Positions 45,831 through 58,118 of a stretch of 64,000 nucleotides of DNA are shown piece after piece (within the stretch, counting starts at the first letter, position 1; every line of letters begins with the position of its first letter). The notes under the pieces are model-generated. The model did no database searches. It was not told where the DNA came from and saw nothing but the letters and a program-made list of their open reading frames with translations. The stretch comes from Hysterangium stoloniferum. Lineage: Eukaryota > Basidiomycota > Agaricomycetes > Hysterangiales > Hysterangiaceae. The stretch spans positions 434,001-498,000 of the forward strand of contig WHVD01000029.1 of assembly GCA_015178975.1 (NCBI GenBank), read 5' to 3'. Made by a program: the position numbers and the translations under genes.

Positions 45831-48800
45831 ATGGTCATCAAAGCTATGGCTCGCAACATTGGTTCTTTGGCCAATGTTGTTATTCTCCTTCTGGGAGTCA
45901 TTTATACGGTCAAAATACTTGTCCATGGCACATTGTAAGTTCATTTCCTCGTCTCCACACATAACCTTAATGTCCCCCGTATAGTATTCCGCGACTTTCC
46001 CATTACCCTCAACCTGCTGAACTCATTGCCCACCTCCGTCGCTTTGCAACACACGCTCTCGCTGTTTCCATTGCCTCCTACGTTAATATGTGCGAATATT
46101 GCCTTCACATGTTACTTGTGGTTTCTTGGTTCCCACTCCATCAGTGGAGCATTCTGAAGTTTCTCAGCTTTGTGGCGGAAAAGATCTTCGGTCCATCGCT
46201 GCTTCCTGCGCCTGTAGCGGATGTGTCTTCTTCCTCAAAATTCATGGCGCTTTTCAAGGTTATGATAGGAGCGAAGATTGAGCCATATCACGCCAACATT
46301 TTTGTCAACTTGTTGCCTGTCAGTGTCTCCTCACAGCTGATGTTACGTTCCTGCTATCATCAAAGGTGAGCCAGTCATCTGTTTATTTAACAGCCCATCC
46401 TGTAATCTAACCATGTCCATAGCCTTGCCCCTGTCAAAGGTTCTCTCTGGAAGATGTTGCCTGCCATCCCATACATGCTGGCTCAGAGTCCGATGCCCGC
46501 AGATGTTATAGATCAGGTCATCAGTTTGTTCTCCGGTGTTGAACACTCCCTTGAGGCAGAGGCTTGCCCCATGGTTACTTCAAGGTATATCCCCATTCCC
46601 TCATTTACGTCCCGGTCATTGATCAGCTGCACACTCAGGATCACAGCAACATTCGCATGTGTCGTAGTTACACCACTTATGGTAGTGTATCTCCGCAGAG
46701 TCATTTGGAACGTTTGCCATCGAGCGTTGTGCCTTGTGGCACGAGCCGCAAGAATGGTGTTGTTTTGGTCGCTCAAAATGACAGCCACAATTGTGTTCAA
46801 GTTGCTGAAGTTTGTTTTGGGATGTATCTGCACGGTCTCAGCGTACCGGTCATATTCTCTTGCAGACGACCTCATGTCATCCCCCCTTGTCCCCATCCTC
46901 ATGATGCACAACCCTATCGCCGTTCGCCGCGTGTGCATTCTCTCCTCACAGCTGATGCTACATACCTGCTATCATCAAAGGTGAGCCAGTCAACTGTTTA
47001 TTTAACAACCCATCCCGTAATCTAACCATGTCCATAGCCTTGCCCCTGTCAGGGGTTCTCTCTGGAAGATTTTGCCTGCCATCCAATGCGTGCTGGCTCA
47101 GAGTCCGATACCCGCAGATGTTATAGATCAGGTCATCAGTTTGTTCTCCAGTGTTGGGCGCTCCCTTGAGGCAGAGGCTTACCCTATGGTTACTTCAAGG
47201 TATATCCCCATTCCCTCATTTAGTCCCGGTCATTGACAAGCTGCACATTCAGGTTGACAGCAACGTTCGCATGTGTCGTAGTTACAGCACTTATGGTAGT
47301 GTATCTCCGCAGACCCATTTGGAACGTTTGCCGCGTGTGCATTCACGCCACAACCAACAGCATCAACACAGTGAGCGGAGCACAGCAGGGCGCCCCTGAG
47401 AGCATCAATGAGGACAAGGACGATTTTTTCAATGAAGAGATGACCCGCCGCATGAGCGCCTCTTCCAACGCCAAACCTACTATATCCACTGCCGCTGCCA
47501 CTGAAGCAGACGCCACTCCATCCGCCACCACCGCCACTGCAGATGCCACCACCAAGACTGCAGCAGAACCCACCCCATCCGCCACCACCAAGACTGCAGC
47601 AGAACCCACCCCATCCGCCACCGCCACCACTGTAGCAGACCCCACAGCGGACAGCGTCAATACATTCGGCGGAGTGCAGCAGGCCGCCCCTGAGAACATC
47701 AATCAGGACAACGACGACGTTTTCAATTATGTGGAGATGTCCCGGGACATGAGCGCCTCTTCCAACGCCGCACCTTTGCTATCCACTCCCGCCGCCACTG
47801 AAGCAGACTCCACTCCACCCGCCACCACCACAGCGCAGCAGACCCACCCATCCGCTACCACGGCTATTGCAGCCGACCCCACAGCAAACAGCGTCAATAC
47901 ATTCGGCGGAGCACAGCAGGTCGCCCCTGAGAACATCAATCAGGACAACGACGACGTTTTCAATTATGTGGAGATGTCCCGGGACATGAGCGCCTCTTCC
48001 AACGCCGCACCTTTGCTATCCACTCCCGCCGCCACTGAAGCAGACTCCACTCCACCCGCCACCACCACAGCGCAGCAGACCCACCCATCCGCTACCACGG
48101 CTATTGCAGCCGACCCCACAGCAAACAGCGTCAATACATTCGGCGGAGCGCAGCAGGTCGCCCCTGAGAACATCAATCAGGACAACGACGATGTTTTCAA
48201 TTATGTGGAGATGTCCCGGGACATGAGCGCCTCTTCCAACGCCGCACCTTTGCTATCCACTCCCGCCGCCACTGAAGCAGACCCCACTCCACCCGCCACC
48301 ACCCACACTGCAGCAGACCCCACTCCACGCGCCACCACCGACAATGCAGCAGACCCAACCCCATCCGCCACCACCGACACCACCACTGCAGCAGACCACA
48401 CCCGATCCGCTGCCATCGCTACTGCAGCAGACCCCAACCCATCCGACACCGCCGCCACCGCCGACCACATTCCACCCACAGATATAACTGCCTCTGGTGG
48501 CGAGGGATTGGAGGCCTCGATGTGGGCCCCGGGAAACCAGGCTGTGGAGTTTGACACACAGGAAGAAATTGATGACCTCTGGTCTGCATTTCATTCAATG
48601 AAGAAGCAGACCAAGAGGGAGCTTGCCGCCACCGCCAAACCGAGGTCATCCATAGACACAGCTGCCTCTGGTGAGGGATCGGAGGCCTCGATGTGGGCCC
48701 CGGGAAACCAGGCTGTGGAGTTTGATACCCAGGAAGAAATCGATGACCTCTGGTCTGCATTTCATTCAATGAAGAAGCAGACCAAGGGGGAGCTTGCCCC

Positions 48801-48960
48801 CACCGCCAAACCGAGGTCATCCATAGACACAGCTGCCTCTGGTGAGGGATTGGAGGCCTCGATATGGGCCCCGGGAAACCAGCGTACCAACAAGGAACAA
48901 GCCGACCCCCGGGCCACATCGCATTCCATGAAGAGGCGGAAAGGGGGGAGGCGGAGCTAA
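45831..48960 (+). CDS. 960-aa membrane protein with Thr/Ala-rich repeats
   Basis: Six exons join in one frame: 45831-45934, 45985-46365, 46423-46584, 46627-46980, 47038-47199 and 47241-48960, with GT-AG introns of 41-57 bp, all in phase 2. Hydrophobic, probably membrane-spanning segments include NVVILLLGVIYTVKIL (exon 1), CLHMLLVVSWFPLHQW (exon 2) and ATFACVVVTPLMVVYL and IVFKLLKFVLGCICTV (exon 4). Exons 5-6 repeat exons 3-4, so a two-exon module has been duplicated. The rest is extramembrane. Three exact 237-bp (79-aa) units start at 47644, 47881 and 48118 (core ENINQDNDDVFNYVEMSRDM). Three 171-bp (57-aa) units follow (core FDTQEEIDDLWSAFHSMKKQ), the last truncated. The tail is basic. No family is recognised. 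Extra 5' exons are possible. Confidence 0.7.
47644..48354 (+). repeat. Three 237-bp coding tandem units
   Basis: Units start at 47644, 47881 and 48118, exactly 237 bp apart, and encode 79 residues each (NTFGG.QQ.APENINQDNDD, then a Thr/Ala/Pro-rich half). The left arm has only two units. Antisense open frames of 70 aa repeat with the same period and are shadows. Confidence 0.9.
48488..48958 (+). repeat. Three 171-bp coding tandem units
   Basis: The unit encodes ASGEG.EASMWAPGNQAVEF, followed by DTQEEIDDLWSAFHSMKKQ and a Lys/Ala/Thr-rich joint. WAPGNQ occurs at about 48524, 48695 and 48866. The third unit is cut after WAPGNQ and passes into the basic end of the protein. Confidence 0.85.
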
Positions 48961-50902
48961 GGCAAGCAGATGTCAAACTAGCGCAGTAGTTTTCATTTTT
49001 GTTTTCATTTTTGTTTTTGTTTTCATTTTCATTTTTGTTTTCATTTTCATTGTCGTTTCCATTTCCATTTTTTTTCCTTTTTCTTTTATTGTTTCTGCCC
49101 TCCTATTTACTTTCCTTGGGTTATCGGCTCGGCTGGTTCTGGCTCTTGTCTTTGAGAACAAGGTGCGCCGTTCTTCACCTTCCTGTCTCAGTTTACCTAT
49201 TTGCTGTCATGTAGCTGTGTCTGTTTTGTGAGTATTGTGTCTTCGGAGTCTCCTAGACCACAGGCTTGCTGTGCAAGCCTTTGGGACATCGCTATGAGGA
49301 CGTGCTGCACGCTGGATGACTAAATGTATGTCCTTTGTCTTAAGATAGCGGAGTCTACTCTAACGAATGTGTTCTTTCTTTCTTCGTCTTTCAGCGGCTT
49401 GGGTGCAATGGGGCATCCGTGCAAGAGATTACTGCCAATTCCCGACTGGTTGGGTGTGCACAATTCTCACATTTGTTTTCATTCCTTCTAACGCATTTTT
49501 TTTTTCAGTCCTGTAACCAGGTAGGACAGTTTCGGCATCCACCTTTGGCAAATATTGGCGTTGAGGCCTACCGAGCGGATTCGAGGCTGGATGGAGCACC
49601 TGCAGAAAGCATTCAAACCATACCCGGTGGGTTTCATTATCCTATGTATTGTATAATTTCAGTACTGATCCCATTCTACTCCCACACTTTTGACGCAGGA
49701 TGTCAAGACTGGCTACTGACTTGGATTTTACAGTCTTCCCTTGGTGCCGACTTCGGGCTTTCGCGCCAAATTGTCTAGGTTTTGACTTTTTATTCATTTA
49801 TCGACTTTTGTATGTCCAAATATTGCCTCGTATGCTTATCTTCTGAAATTTTAACGGATTTTTTACTAATTTGTTAGCGTCCTACCTTGGTGTGTATCAG
49901 CTAGTACGGGTCAATCCGGCAAACGGCGACCCTGCATCGATGTAACTGTGAGTTCCTCTCGCTCCAGTACAATTATTTTCTCATACTCACCTCATCCCAT
50001 CTCAAGCGGCGCCCAAGGAACGGTTTTGTTGTCTGTCGGAAGCACTCCTCTAGTCGTCCCATATGGTCTTGAGAGGTTGGACTCGTATAAGGCCTCTCAC
50101 CACACTCTATGTCTCCTTAAGAGTGCAGCCTGCCTACGAGTCCGACTGAGAGTTCGGTGAGTTTCCGTTCACGGTAAAAGTTTTCATATTTTAATCTGAC
50201 CTCTCGTTAGACGACACGAAACTACTAACAGACAGACTTTCAAATCCAGCGACGTTCTTGAAGTTCACGAGGTGAACCAACCGAGCCCCCCCAAGGTTTC
50301 TTTGTGTTGATAACTTTAATTTCTTGTTGATTTTTTTTTTCCGATCAATTTCATTGTTTTGTTTTGTAGTCTGTTTTGTTTCTTGTTTTGTTCTGGTTGT
50401 TTTGTTCTGTGTTTCGCTATGCTGCAACTTTGCTCTGCTGTTAATTGCTCTGGTATCCAGGTCACTGCTCGTAAAATAAAATTTCTATCAATTATTGGCG
50501 AAAACGCAATCAACCTGCTGCGAAACTGTTTTATAGGAAGAATTCTATCGTTCTGGTGAAATGAAATAGAAATTGTAACGTAGTTGGTTGTGCATTAGTC
50601 ACGTCGGAAGTTGGTGGACAGATGTTTGGAATCTTACCAACGCCATTGCCATTGGAGCTCTTTGCAAGCCCGCGCTCTTGAGGGCGTGCGGTCCTTGCGA
50701 GGGGTACGGAGCTTTTGCCATTTAGTCGGCATCGATACGTTGTAGTTTTCCAGCTCTGGACGCTGGTTGGGAAGGCTAGAATTGGGGACAAACCTAGTCT
50801 GGTATTGCAACAGAGAGCATTGGCTGACACCAAAATTCCAGTATTTAATTTCACTCACACCTGTGAATAGAATGAAGGTAGTAATATTTATTCTGTTGTC
50901 GG
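48961..50902. other. Unassigned spliced-looking segment
   Basis: The segment starts with TTTTCATTTTTG-type simple sequence (48990-49080). From 49385, exon-like pieces are framed by introns such as GTTGGGTGTG...TTTTTTTCAG and GTGGGTTTCA...TTTGACGCAG. The intervening exon reads QVGQFRHPPLANIGVEAYRA in one frame. The product ends in a stop near 49776. A second piece, PHPISSGAQGTVLLSVGS, is at about 49985-50160. No known domain. Decayed copies at 52370-53480 show the same pieces, so a gene may lie here, but I cannot complete a model. Confidence 0.4.
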
Positions 50903-53480
50903 AGATCATAGTCCACTCGCAACCTCATCCTTGCTCTCAACCCCAACTACCGAAATTTTACAACCCTCCGAAATCATCGCCATGGTCATGAAAGCTATGG
51001 CTCACAACATTGGACCTTGGGCCAATGTTGCCATTCTCCTTCTTGGAGTTTTTTGTGCGGTGAAAATACTTGCAAAAGGCACATTGTAGGTTCATCTCCC
51101 TCGCCTCCACATGTAGCCTTAATGTCCCCCCGTATAGTATTCTGCGACTTTCCCATTACCCTCAAGCTGCTGAACTCATTGCCCATCTCCGTTGCTTTGC
51201 GACACACACTCTCGCTGTTTCCCTCGCCTCTTACATTAAGATGTGCGGATATGTTCTTCACAAGTTACTTGTTATTTCTTGGTGCCCACTCCATCAGTGG
51301 AGCCTCCTGTAGTTTTTCAGCTTTGTGACGAAGAAGCTCTTCAGTTCATCGCTCCCTCCTGCTCCCGTAGCGGATGTTTCCTCTTCCTCAAAACTCATGG
51401 CACTTTTCAAAATTGTGATAGAAGGGAAGATTGACCCATACTACGCGAATTTTATTGTCTACTTGTTGCCTGTCAATGTCTCCTCACAGGTGGTGCTACG
51501 TACCTGCTATCGCCAAAGGTGAACCAGTCATCTGTTTATTTAGCAACACATCCGGTTATCTAACCATGTCCATAGCCTCGCCCCTGTCAGGGGCTCTCTC
51601 TGGGGGATGTTGGCTCAGAGTCCGATGCCCGCAGATGTTATAGATCAGGTCATCCGTTTGTTCTCCGGTGTTGAACACTCTTGAGGCTTACCCCATGGTT
51701 ACTTCAAGGTATATCCCCCATTCCCTCATTTATGTCCCGGTCATTGACAAGCTGCACATTTAGGATCACAGCGACGTTCCAATATGTTGTAGTTACACCA
51801 CTCATTGTGGTGTTTCTCCACAGACATATTTGGAATGTTTGCCATCAAGCGTTGTGCGTTGTAGCACGAGCCGTGGGAATGATGTTGTTTTGGTTGCTTA
51901 ACATCGCAGCCACCATTGGGTATAAGTTGCTGAAATCTGTTTTGGGATGTATCTGCACGGTCTCTGCGCGCCGGTCATATTCTCTTGCAGACAACCTCAT
52001 GTCATCCCCCCTCCTTGTCCCGTCCTCATGATCCGCAATCCTATCACTGTTCGCCGCGCGCGCATTCAAGCCACAGTCAACAGCGCCGACACACTCAGGG
52101 GATCACAACCGGTGGCCCCTGCAGACACTCATCTTCTTGAGAACATCCACGAGGACAACAATGATGTATTCAATTATGAAGAGATGTCCCGCCATATGAT
52201 TCAGAGCGCCTCTTCATGTGGTTCCATTGATGGTCCGCAGGTTGATCCAGAGTCTAGAACGGGTCAGATTAACATTACATCTCCCACCACTGCTGAACTG
52301 ATTCCATCCCTGAACTGATTCCATCCCTGAACCGATTCCATCCACTGCCACCGTTGAACCAATTCCATCCACACCGGTTGGGCATGCACGATTCTCACAA
52401 TTGTTTTTTATTTCTTCTAACGCAATTTTTTTTTTTTTCAGTACAGCAGCCAAGGTAGGACGGTTTCCGCATCTACCGTCGGCAAATAGGCGACATTGGC
52501 GTTGAGCGGACTCGAGGCTGGATGGAGGCCTGCAGGAACAATTCAAAACGATACTCGGCGGGTTCTTATAGTCGCATCTATCGCGCAATTTGGGTACTGA
52601 CCCCATTATACTCCCACAGTTTTGACACAGGACGTCAAGATTGGCCACTGGCTTCAATTTTTGTAGTCTTCCCTTGGTGCTGCAAATTGTCTAGTTTCTT
52701 TTCTTTATCTATTTTGGATTTTATTCATTTATCGACCGTTGTCAGTGCAAATATAGGCTCGTATGCCTATCTCCTCACATTTTAACGTATTTTTTATTAA
52801 TTCGTTAGTGTCCTACCTGGTACGGGTCAATCCGGCAAACGGCGACCCTGCATCGATGTCTCTCGCTCCAGTAAAACTATGCTCGCATACTTATCTCATC
52901 GGATCTCAAGCGGCCCCAAGGAATGGTTTTGTTTTCCACGGGAAGCACTCCTCTAGTCGTCCCATATGCCATTGAGAGGTTGGACTCGTACAAGGCTTCT
53001 CGCCGCACTCTACACTCTATGTCTCTCTAAGAGTGTAGCCTGCCTACGAGTCCGACTGAGATTTCGCCAAGTCTCCGTTCATGGTAAAATTTTTGATACT
53101 GTAATCTGACCTCCCCTTTAGACGACACTGGAGCTACTAACAGATAGACTTCAAATCAGGAAACGTTCTTGAAGTTAACGGGGTGAACCAACTGAGCCCC
53201 AAGGTTTTTTTATGATGATGACTTTACTTTCTTGATTATTTTTCCGATCAATTTTATTGTTTTGTTTTGTTGAGTCTGTTCTGTTTTATTTGTTTTCTTC
53301 TGCTTGTTTGTTCTGTTTGCTTCGTTATGCTTGCAACATTGCTCTGCTATCAAGGTCACTTGCTCGTACAATAAAATTCTTATCAGTTATTGGCGAAAAT
53401 TGCCAATCAACCTGCTGTGAAACTGTTTATAGGAATAGTTCTATTGTTCTAATGAAATAAATAGAAATTGTAACATAATT
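50903..53480. repeat. Older decayed copy of the arm unit
   Basis: The stretch repeats, in direct orientation to the right arm, the segment 45750-50580 with many substitutions and deletions. 50903-52317 covers the membrane/repeat gene, and 52370-53480 covers the downstream segment (match to 49430-50580). The 79-aa and 57-aa repeat arrays are almost absent. Together with 7130-9075 it shows that the unit was duplicated before the large inverted repeat formed. Confidence 0.8.
50982..52317 (+). pseudogene. Relic copy of the membrane/repeat gene
   Basis: Exon 1 starts with ATG at 50982 (MVMKAMAHNIGPWANVAILL), with its splice site changed to GTAGGT. In exon 2 a TAG replaces an AAG lysine codon near 51310 in the WSLL*FFS context, whereas the intact gene has WSILKFLS. 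Later exons are recognisable (IEGKIDPYYANFIVYLLPVN, IFQYVVVTPLIVVFL). The C-terminal repeat region is reduced to one short acidic stretch (ENIHEDNNDVFNYEEMSRHM), which preserves the core of the 79-aa unit and so may reflect the pre-expansion state. Confidence 0.72.
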
Positions 53481-53756
53481 GGTTGTGCAGGAGTCACGTC
53501 GAAGGGGGGGGTTTTCAGCTTCATCACCGGATTACGTTCTACACATCATAGTGTGCTTTCATTTCATTGTTTTCGTTTGCGGCGTTCTGTGCTGTGCTTA
53601 CAATTAGGGGTTCAACATGTAAATCACATGTGGAATAACAGTTCTTGAAATTTCTTTGCCCCTCCACAAATCTATCAGACTGACACAATGGCATAACTAG
53701 GGCTACTGCGTTTTCTCCTATTATCACCTACATACTTGACGTATTGCGTCGGCAAT

Positions 53757-54430
53757 TCACTTGTTTAAAGGAATCGCCTCAATAGATTGCACAAAGGTGC
53801 TGTTACCACAATCATGACAAGCGAAAGACATCAAGTTTTCGGTGACAACAAGCTTCTTGTCGGCGTTCGCAGCTTCCCATAATTGGTTTAAAATTTTGAC
53901 GCAGTATTTGTCTGATCAGACGCGATCTTCTGAGGCTGCGGAGTGAAGACATGATGTGCTGCGGGGAATGTCAATTGATAATTGGAAACACGAGCAATTG
54001 AAATAGTATTGACCTTGTAACGTCACGCGACCCGCCTTGACGGATTCTGGCAATTGGGTATCCCACCACTATGAGAAGACTATTTCAAACATATCAATTC
54101 AATCTAAAGAGAGATAGATTTACCTCTTTAGCGTTGCCGATGACTGCTGGAAGGTCTTGAATTACCAGTGAAGATCGGGGTGGACAGGTGCGAGAGGTAG
54201 AGAAACCGTTCCAAGACCAAAAGAAAATTCAACGATTTGCTACCTTGCCCCAGCGCCACTATTAAGCGTCTGAACTCAGAACACCGGAGCCGAGTATCGA
54301 GATTTTTTTCCGCAGTTCTTTTTCCTGAATAAGCATCACGCAGACTCAAATTCTCCGGGACATTTTCCGGAATGAATTTGTCCTTGACAATGTATTGACG
54401 AGAGGCTTCGATTCTTTGGAGTTAGAGCGG
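53757..54430 (-). pseudogene. COMT-like O-methyltransferase relic
   Basis: Read on the minus strand, pieces of a SAM-dependent O-methyltransferase appear in order. GLGTVSLPLAPVHPDLHW lies near 54185-54230 (end of the SAM-binding glycine loop and next helix). After a one-base shift comes VIQDLPAVIGNAKE. After an intron (GTAAAT...AAATAG) comes DTQLPESVKAGRVTLQ. After another intron comes HHVFTPQPQKIAS, like the HDFFTPQP motif. Then, after a frame change and loss of the LLR-LHDW block, comes KYCVKILNQLWEAANADKKL, VVTENLMSFACHD and a stop at 53757-53759. At least two frameshifts and one deletion mean a pseudogene. An upstream exon-like stretch (SRQYIVKDKFIPENVPENLS) near 54340-54420 may be its N-terminal part. 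Confidence 0.6.
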
Positions 54431-56571
54431 CCAATACAAGTGCTTGTCATTGCTCTAGTGGGCTGGGGTGGTCTTGCATCATGGTACCGCATGCCCTCGA
54501 TGACTTCCTTAGGGGAGACATAGATAAAATGAAATGAACTTCAGTGATCCAAGGATGCCAAATTGTATTGTTAGTGCAAGGGCTACTGTTAAAATATGCA
54601 TATTATTATTCCGTAACACAAGTATCCTGATAATTACGGCACAACCTTAAATAGTACGTAAACCTTGTTCAGATATATTTATTAATCATATCAAACGGTT
54701 TTCTATAACCCCCTTTTTCTCCATCAATATCAAATGTGTTTTCATCGTAAGTTTGACAGAACCGCCTCCTTTGTACGAACCTAATGAGCACGATCATTCA
54801 GCCGCAGGGTGGGAACACATTACTTACATCATATCAATATGCCTGAAGATTCAAACCCTTACAGCTATTTAGAACGTATTTCTCCCCAATTAGTGTATGG
54901 GCCCATGATAGAAGCAGCGTGTAGAAAGGCTCGATGCCAGTGTACTCTAGTGGATTTGATAGAATCATGTGCTCAATTCTTACATTTCCTAAAGGACCCA
55001 CGATCTTGATCCTCCAGGCTGGCCCGGTCTTCCGTGGGGCTGTGCCGTCATTTAAAAATTTACAGAAAGTTAGAATCAAGTACGGTTTACTGCTTTCTAA
55101 TTCCTTCCCATCCCATCAGGCGGGAAATAGCCTCAGTCTCTTGAAAGATGTCAGAACACTAATGAGCGATGAGCTCGATATTTCCTCAATACATATATGA
55201 TATATCTCGATAAACACTGATGCACCACAAAATTCTCAAATTCCTGTTGAGGTAAATAACAACCGTATGTTGTCCATGAGATGAGTGGTGCTGGGATTGC
55301 AGGCTTCTCTTCTGCATTCTTTCTGACCCAGGTGTTGAAATACGTCTCTCTGTCACGAGTAGCAGAAGACCCTCACAGGGAGCTGTATTAGTATGTACCT
55401 ATGTGTATAAACCCACTAATAATATACTCAGAAAGTCTTTTACCTCGTATTTAATGTTTGGACCTCCGAGAAAAAATCAGCCCCACATGACATTTACACT
55501 CATTATCAGCTTTGTCACAGATTGCACGGGAAGGCTACACTTGTACCAGCTTTTCACTAGTCTTGCATACAATTGTAGATGTTCCCTTCAATACGTGCTA
55601 TATGAACATTCACTCTTTTCAGACTTTATATATCATATTATGAACAAAGAGGTGTGCAAGTTGTGAGGGAGCTGATTCTTTTACAGAGGTCCGAATTTAA
55701 ATGAGATGTAATAAGTCATTCTGAGTAGTGTTGAATTTTTGGTTGTTCGGAGGTTATTCCATTCGATGGACTTGTGAGCCTAGTATCTTTACAGTAGCTT
55801 AGTAATCTTGCTCATGTCCACCCTATACTGGCGTATACCGCCCCCACCCCCTCTGCGTCAACGTATAGGAGTAGCTTTTACCATATATATACAGTAGGTG
55901 CCATCGTTTATTTCCCTCTCTTTATAGAGTTATAGGGCAATTTGTTTTAGGAACCAAAACCTTTTGTTTTTGAACTCCACACTATCGACCCAGAGCAGCT
56001 GTAAAGGATCTAAGAAAGAGTATCACTGTAATATCGATTCGTTATCTGAACCTTGTGCTAGTTCTCACCGCTAATCAATACGGAAATATCACCTTTATGG
56101 ACAGAAAATTCAATGCATCCCATGCCAATCGCCTTTATTGACAGGACATTGAACGTATCGCCTCGTGCCTGCTATAGCTTTGCACTGCAGATGATGCACT
56201 GCAGATGAGCCAGTGCTGATCCTTCTTTCTTCTGTATTAATTATATGCCGGTGGCTGAACTTCATTTCTGTGGGCAACTTCTGGGATCGGAAACTTCCGG
56301 TGGCTCTACACACTAGGTCAAACGCTGGCGGTGTACATTATAGTGTTAGGGGAAGAACCAACGAGGGTTATAAACTGTTAGCATATATAGGGGTCAAATT
56401 TGTCTCCCCAGTTAGTAGGTGGGACTACGCCACACCTTAGTCTATTGCTCCAAAACTAAGTGGGGAGACGAAGTGTTGCTAAAGTTCACAGCAGTGCGTG
56501 CTTTCTTTACTCCACTCATTCACCATAACCACATTTCCTTCTATCTTGCTAGTCGGCATCCGTAGGAGACA
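54431..56571. other. No gene recognised
   Basis: There are only short ORFs without motifs. It includes the upstream region of the F-box-like gene; a TATATATA-type stretch near 55885 is not obviously its promoter. Confidence 0.4.
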
Positions 56572-58118
56572 ATGCAAGCCGCTGTCGATCTTCCAAGTGA
56601 GGTATGGATCCACATCGCCAGTCGTGGTCTAGGAAAAAAGGACATTTCAAGCTTAACACGTACCAACCGGCATATTCGTTCATCACTCATATCCTCAGTG
56701 TTCATGACGTTGGAATTTGAAGGCATCAAACCCATTCTCCAATCTATTGAATATGAAATGCCTGCAAGAGTATATATCGCTTGCCTCCAAAGAACCCAGA
56801 GACGTATCCAATATTTATTGGAATCACCACATTTGACTCTCCATACTCGCCATATTCATATTCGTAACTGGGCCCATTTCCCCATCTCAATTACTCAGGA
56901 AACAGTAGTATCTCCTAGTGGATCAGAATTGAAGTTTGGCGACGTGCTTCTTATATGGAAGTCGACCTACACCGCATTGAGATCCCTCGTCGCTTCCTTT
57001 CCAAAACTGAGGACCCTCACTTTCATCGAGAGCGACCTGCCCGTGCCACATGACGACTGGTTGGTTCATTCTGACCGTTCACTACTATCGTATGACCCAT
57101 GCAGTCATGCGAGCCCTTGGAACAGCCATAGTCTCACCGCATTACAGATAGACCTTTCGAAGGACGAAGGATATCGATTCCACCTTCCTCAAGATTTCAT
57201 TCCCAGTTTCCAGTTTGAACGCCGTTTCGAAAAGGAACACGCGTACTTCCTAGACATATCACAACAGAATGCTATAAGAATCCAAGCCGCTGTCGCAGAT
57301 CTCCGGTTTTGGACGACTTTATCATCTTTGTCCCTGGAGCCATTCTACTCCGTTCGACACTTGATCATCCGTGATATGACAAATAGGCGTACAGATAAAA
57401 GCATTATGACAGTGCAGCATATATTGGCCAACTGTCTGGATATCCAAACGCTAGAATTGGCCGAGAGTATTACTCCTATAGTTCTCTCATCCACTGCATT
57501 ACCCAAACTAAAGTGCATCACTGCGCATTACAGTTCATTGGTCGAGATCCTGCGCCATCAATGCGTGGAAACCGTCCGAATCGCCACTATACGGCTCTAC
57601 ATTCTTGATTCGTCCAATCTTCACAAGTGGGGACATGCTGATATGGTGACACGTCTGGACATTAGCAGGCAGTTCTACTTATCGCAGGTCGACTTGGAGA
57701 GTATATCCGCTGCATTCCATAATTTGACACATTTGATGATCAGGAGTTTGAAAAGCGTTAGGAAGCTCTTACCTACGCGCGGTTCTGAAAATAAGGGTAC
57801 CCCTCAAGAGGTATGTCCACAGATTTCATGCCTGTATGCACAGACTCACGAGCTAGTGTCGATTCGATTCGATAGATCCTCGCCACTGTACTGGAATCTG
57901 TTTCCATTCTCCCGAAATTGCAGATATTACATATGTTCGAATTGTGGGACAAAACAGAAGACACTGTTCCGACTCTAAGATCTCGAGGACACAGCTGTCT
58001 GGAAGAGATACAGATATCATACCGTTACAAGTGGACTTGGGTGTCCTCAACGGGTTGGTGTTCAAATCCAATGGACCCCTTGGAAATTGATGCAAGTATC
58101 CATAATAATGGCCACTGA
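56572..58118 (+). CDS. F-box/LRR-type protein, two exons
   Basis: The model is join(56572..57810, 57876..58118), 493 aa. The N-terminal MQAAVDLPSEVWIHIASRGL, then DISSLTRTNRHIRSSL, is an F-box-like start (LP-E-W-I followed by L-TNR), as in the large Agaricomycete F-box families. The remainder has leucine-rich stretches (FPKLRTLTFIESDLP, LDIQTLELAES, LPKLKCITAHYSSL, FHNLTHLMIRSLKSV). The single frame runs on to 57978, but the intron GTATGT...GATAG (57811-57875, 65 bp, phase 0) restores another repeat, SILPKLQILHMFELWD, and a natural end at 58116-58118. The expected role is substrate recognition in an SCF ubiquitin ligase, inferred from family only. It is the one clearly intact single-copy gene here. 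Confidence 0.8.

Larger units (their letters stand above)
41412..50902. repeat. Right arm of ~9.4-kb inverted repeat
   Basis: This is the reverse complement of 9190-18581, and the two arms face each other across 22.8 kb. Differences between arms include the GMC start codon (ATG here, GTG left), one extra 79-residue repeat unit here, a deletion of one hydrophobic module here in exon 6 of the membrane/repeat gene, and small indels. Outside 50902 the sequence continues as an older copy of the same unit. Confidence 0.92.

Noticed and set aside
47343..48594. Gly/Val/Ala-rich ORFs antisense to the membrane/repeat gene
   Set aside because: They are mirror frames of the coding repeats; the sense strand has introns and matching phases.
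48973..49161. Lys/Met-rich ORF
   Set aside because: Low-complexity TTTTCATTTTTG repeat read on the other strand.
56572..57978. 468-aa single-exon version of the F-box gene
   Set aside because: The last 55 residues read through an intron and another frame; splicing at 57811-57875 gives better protein sequence.
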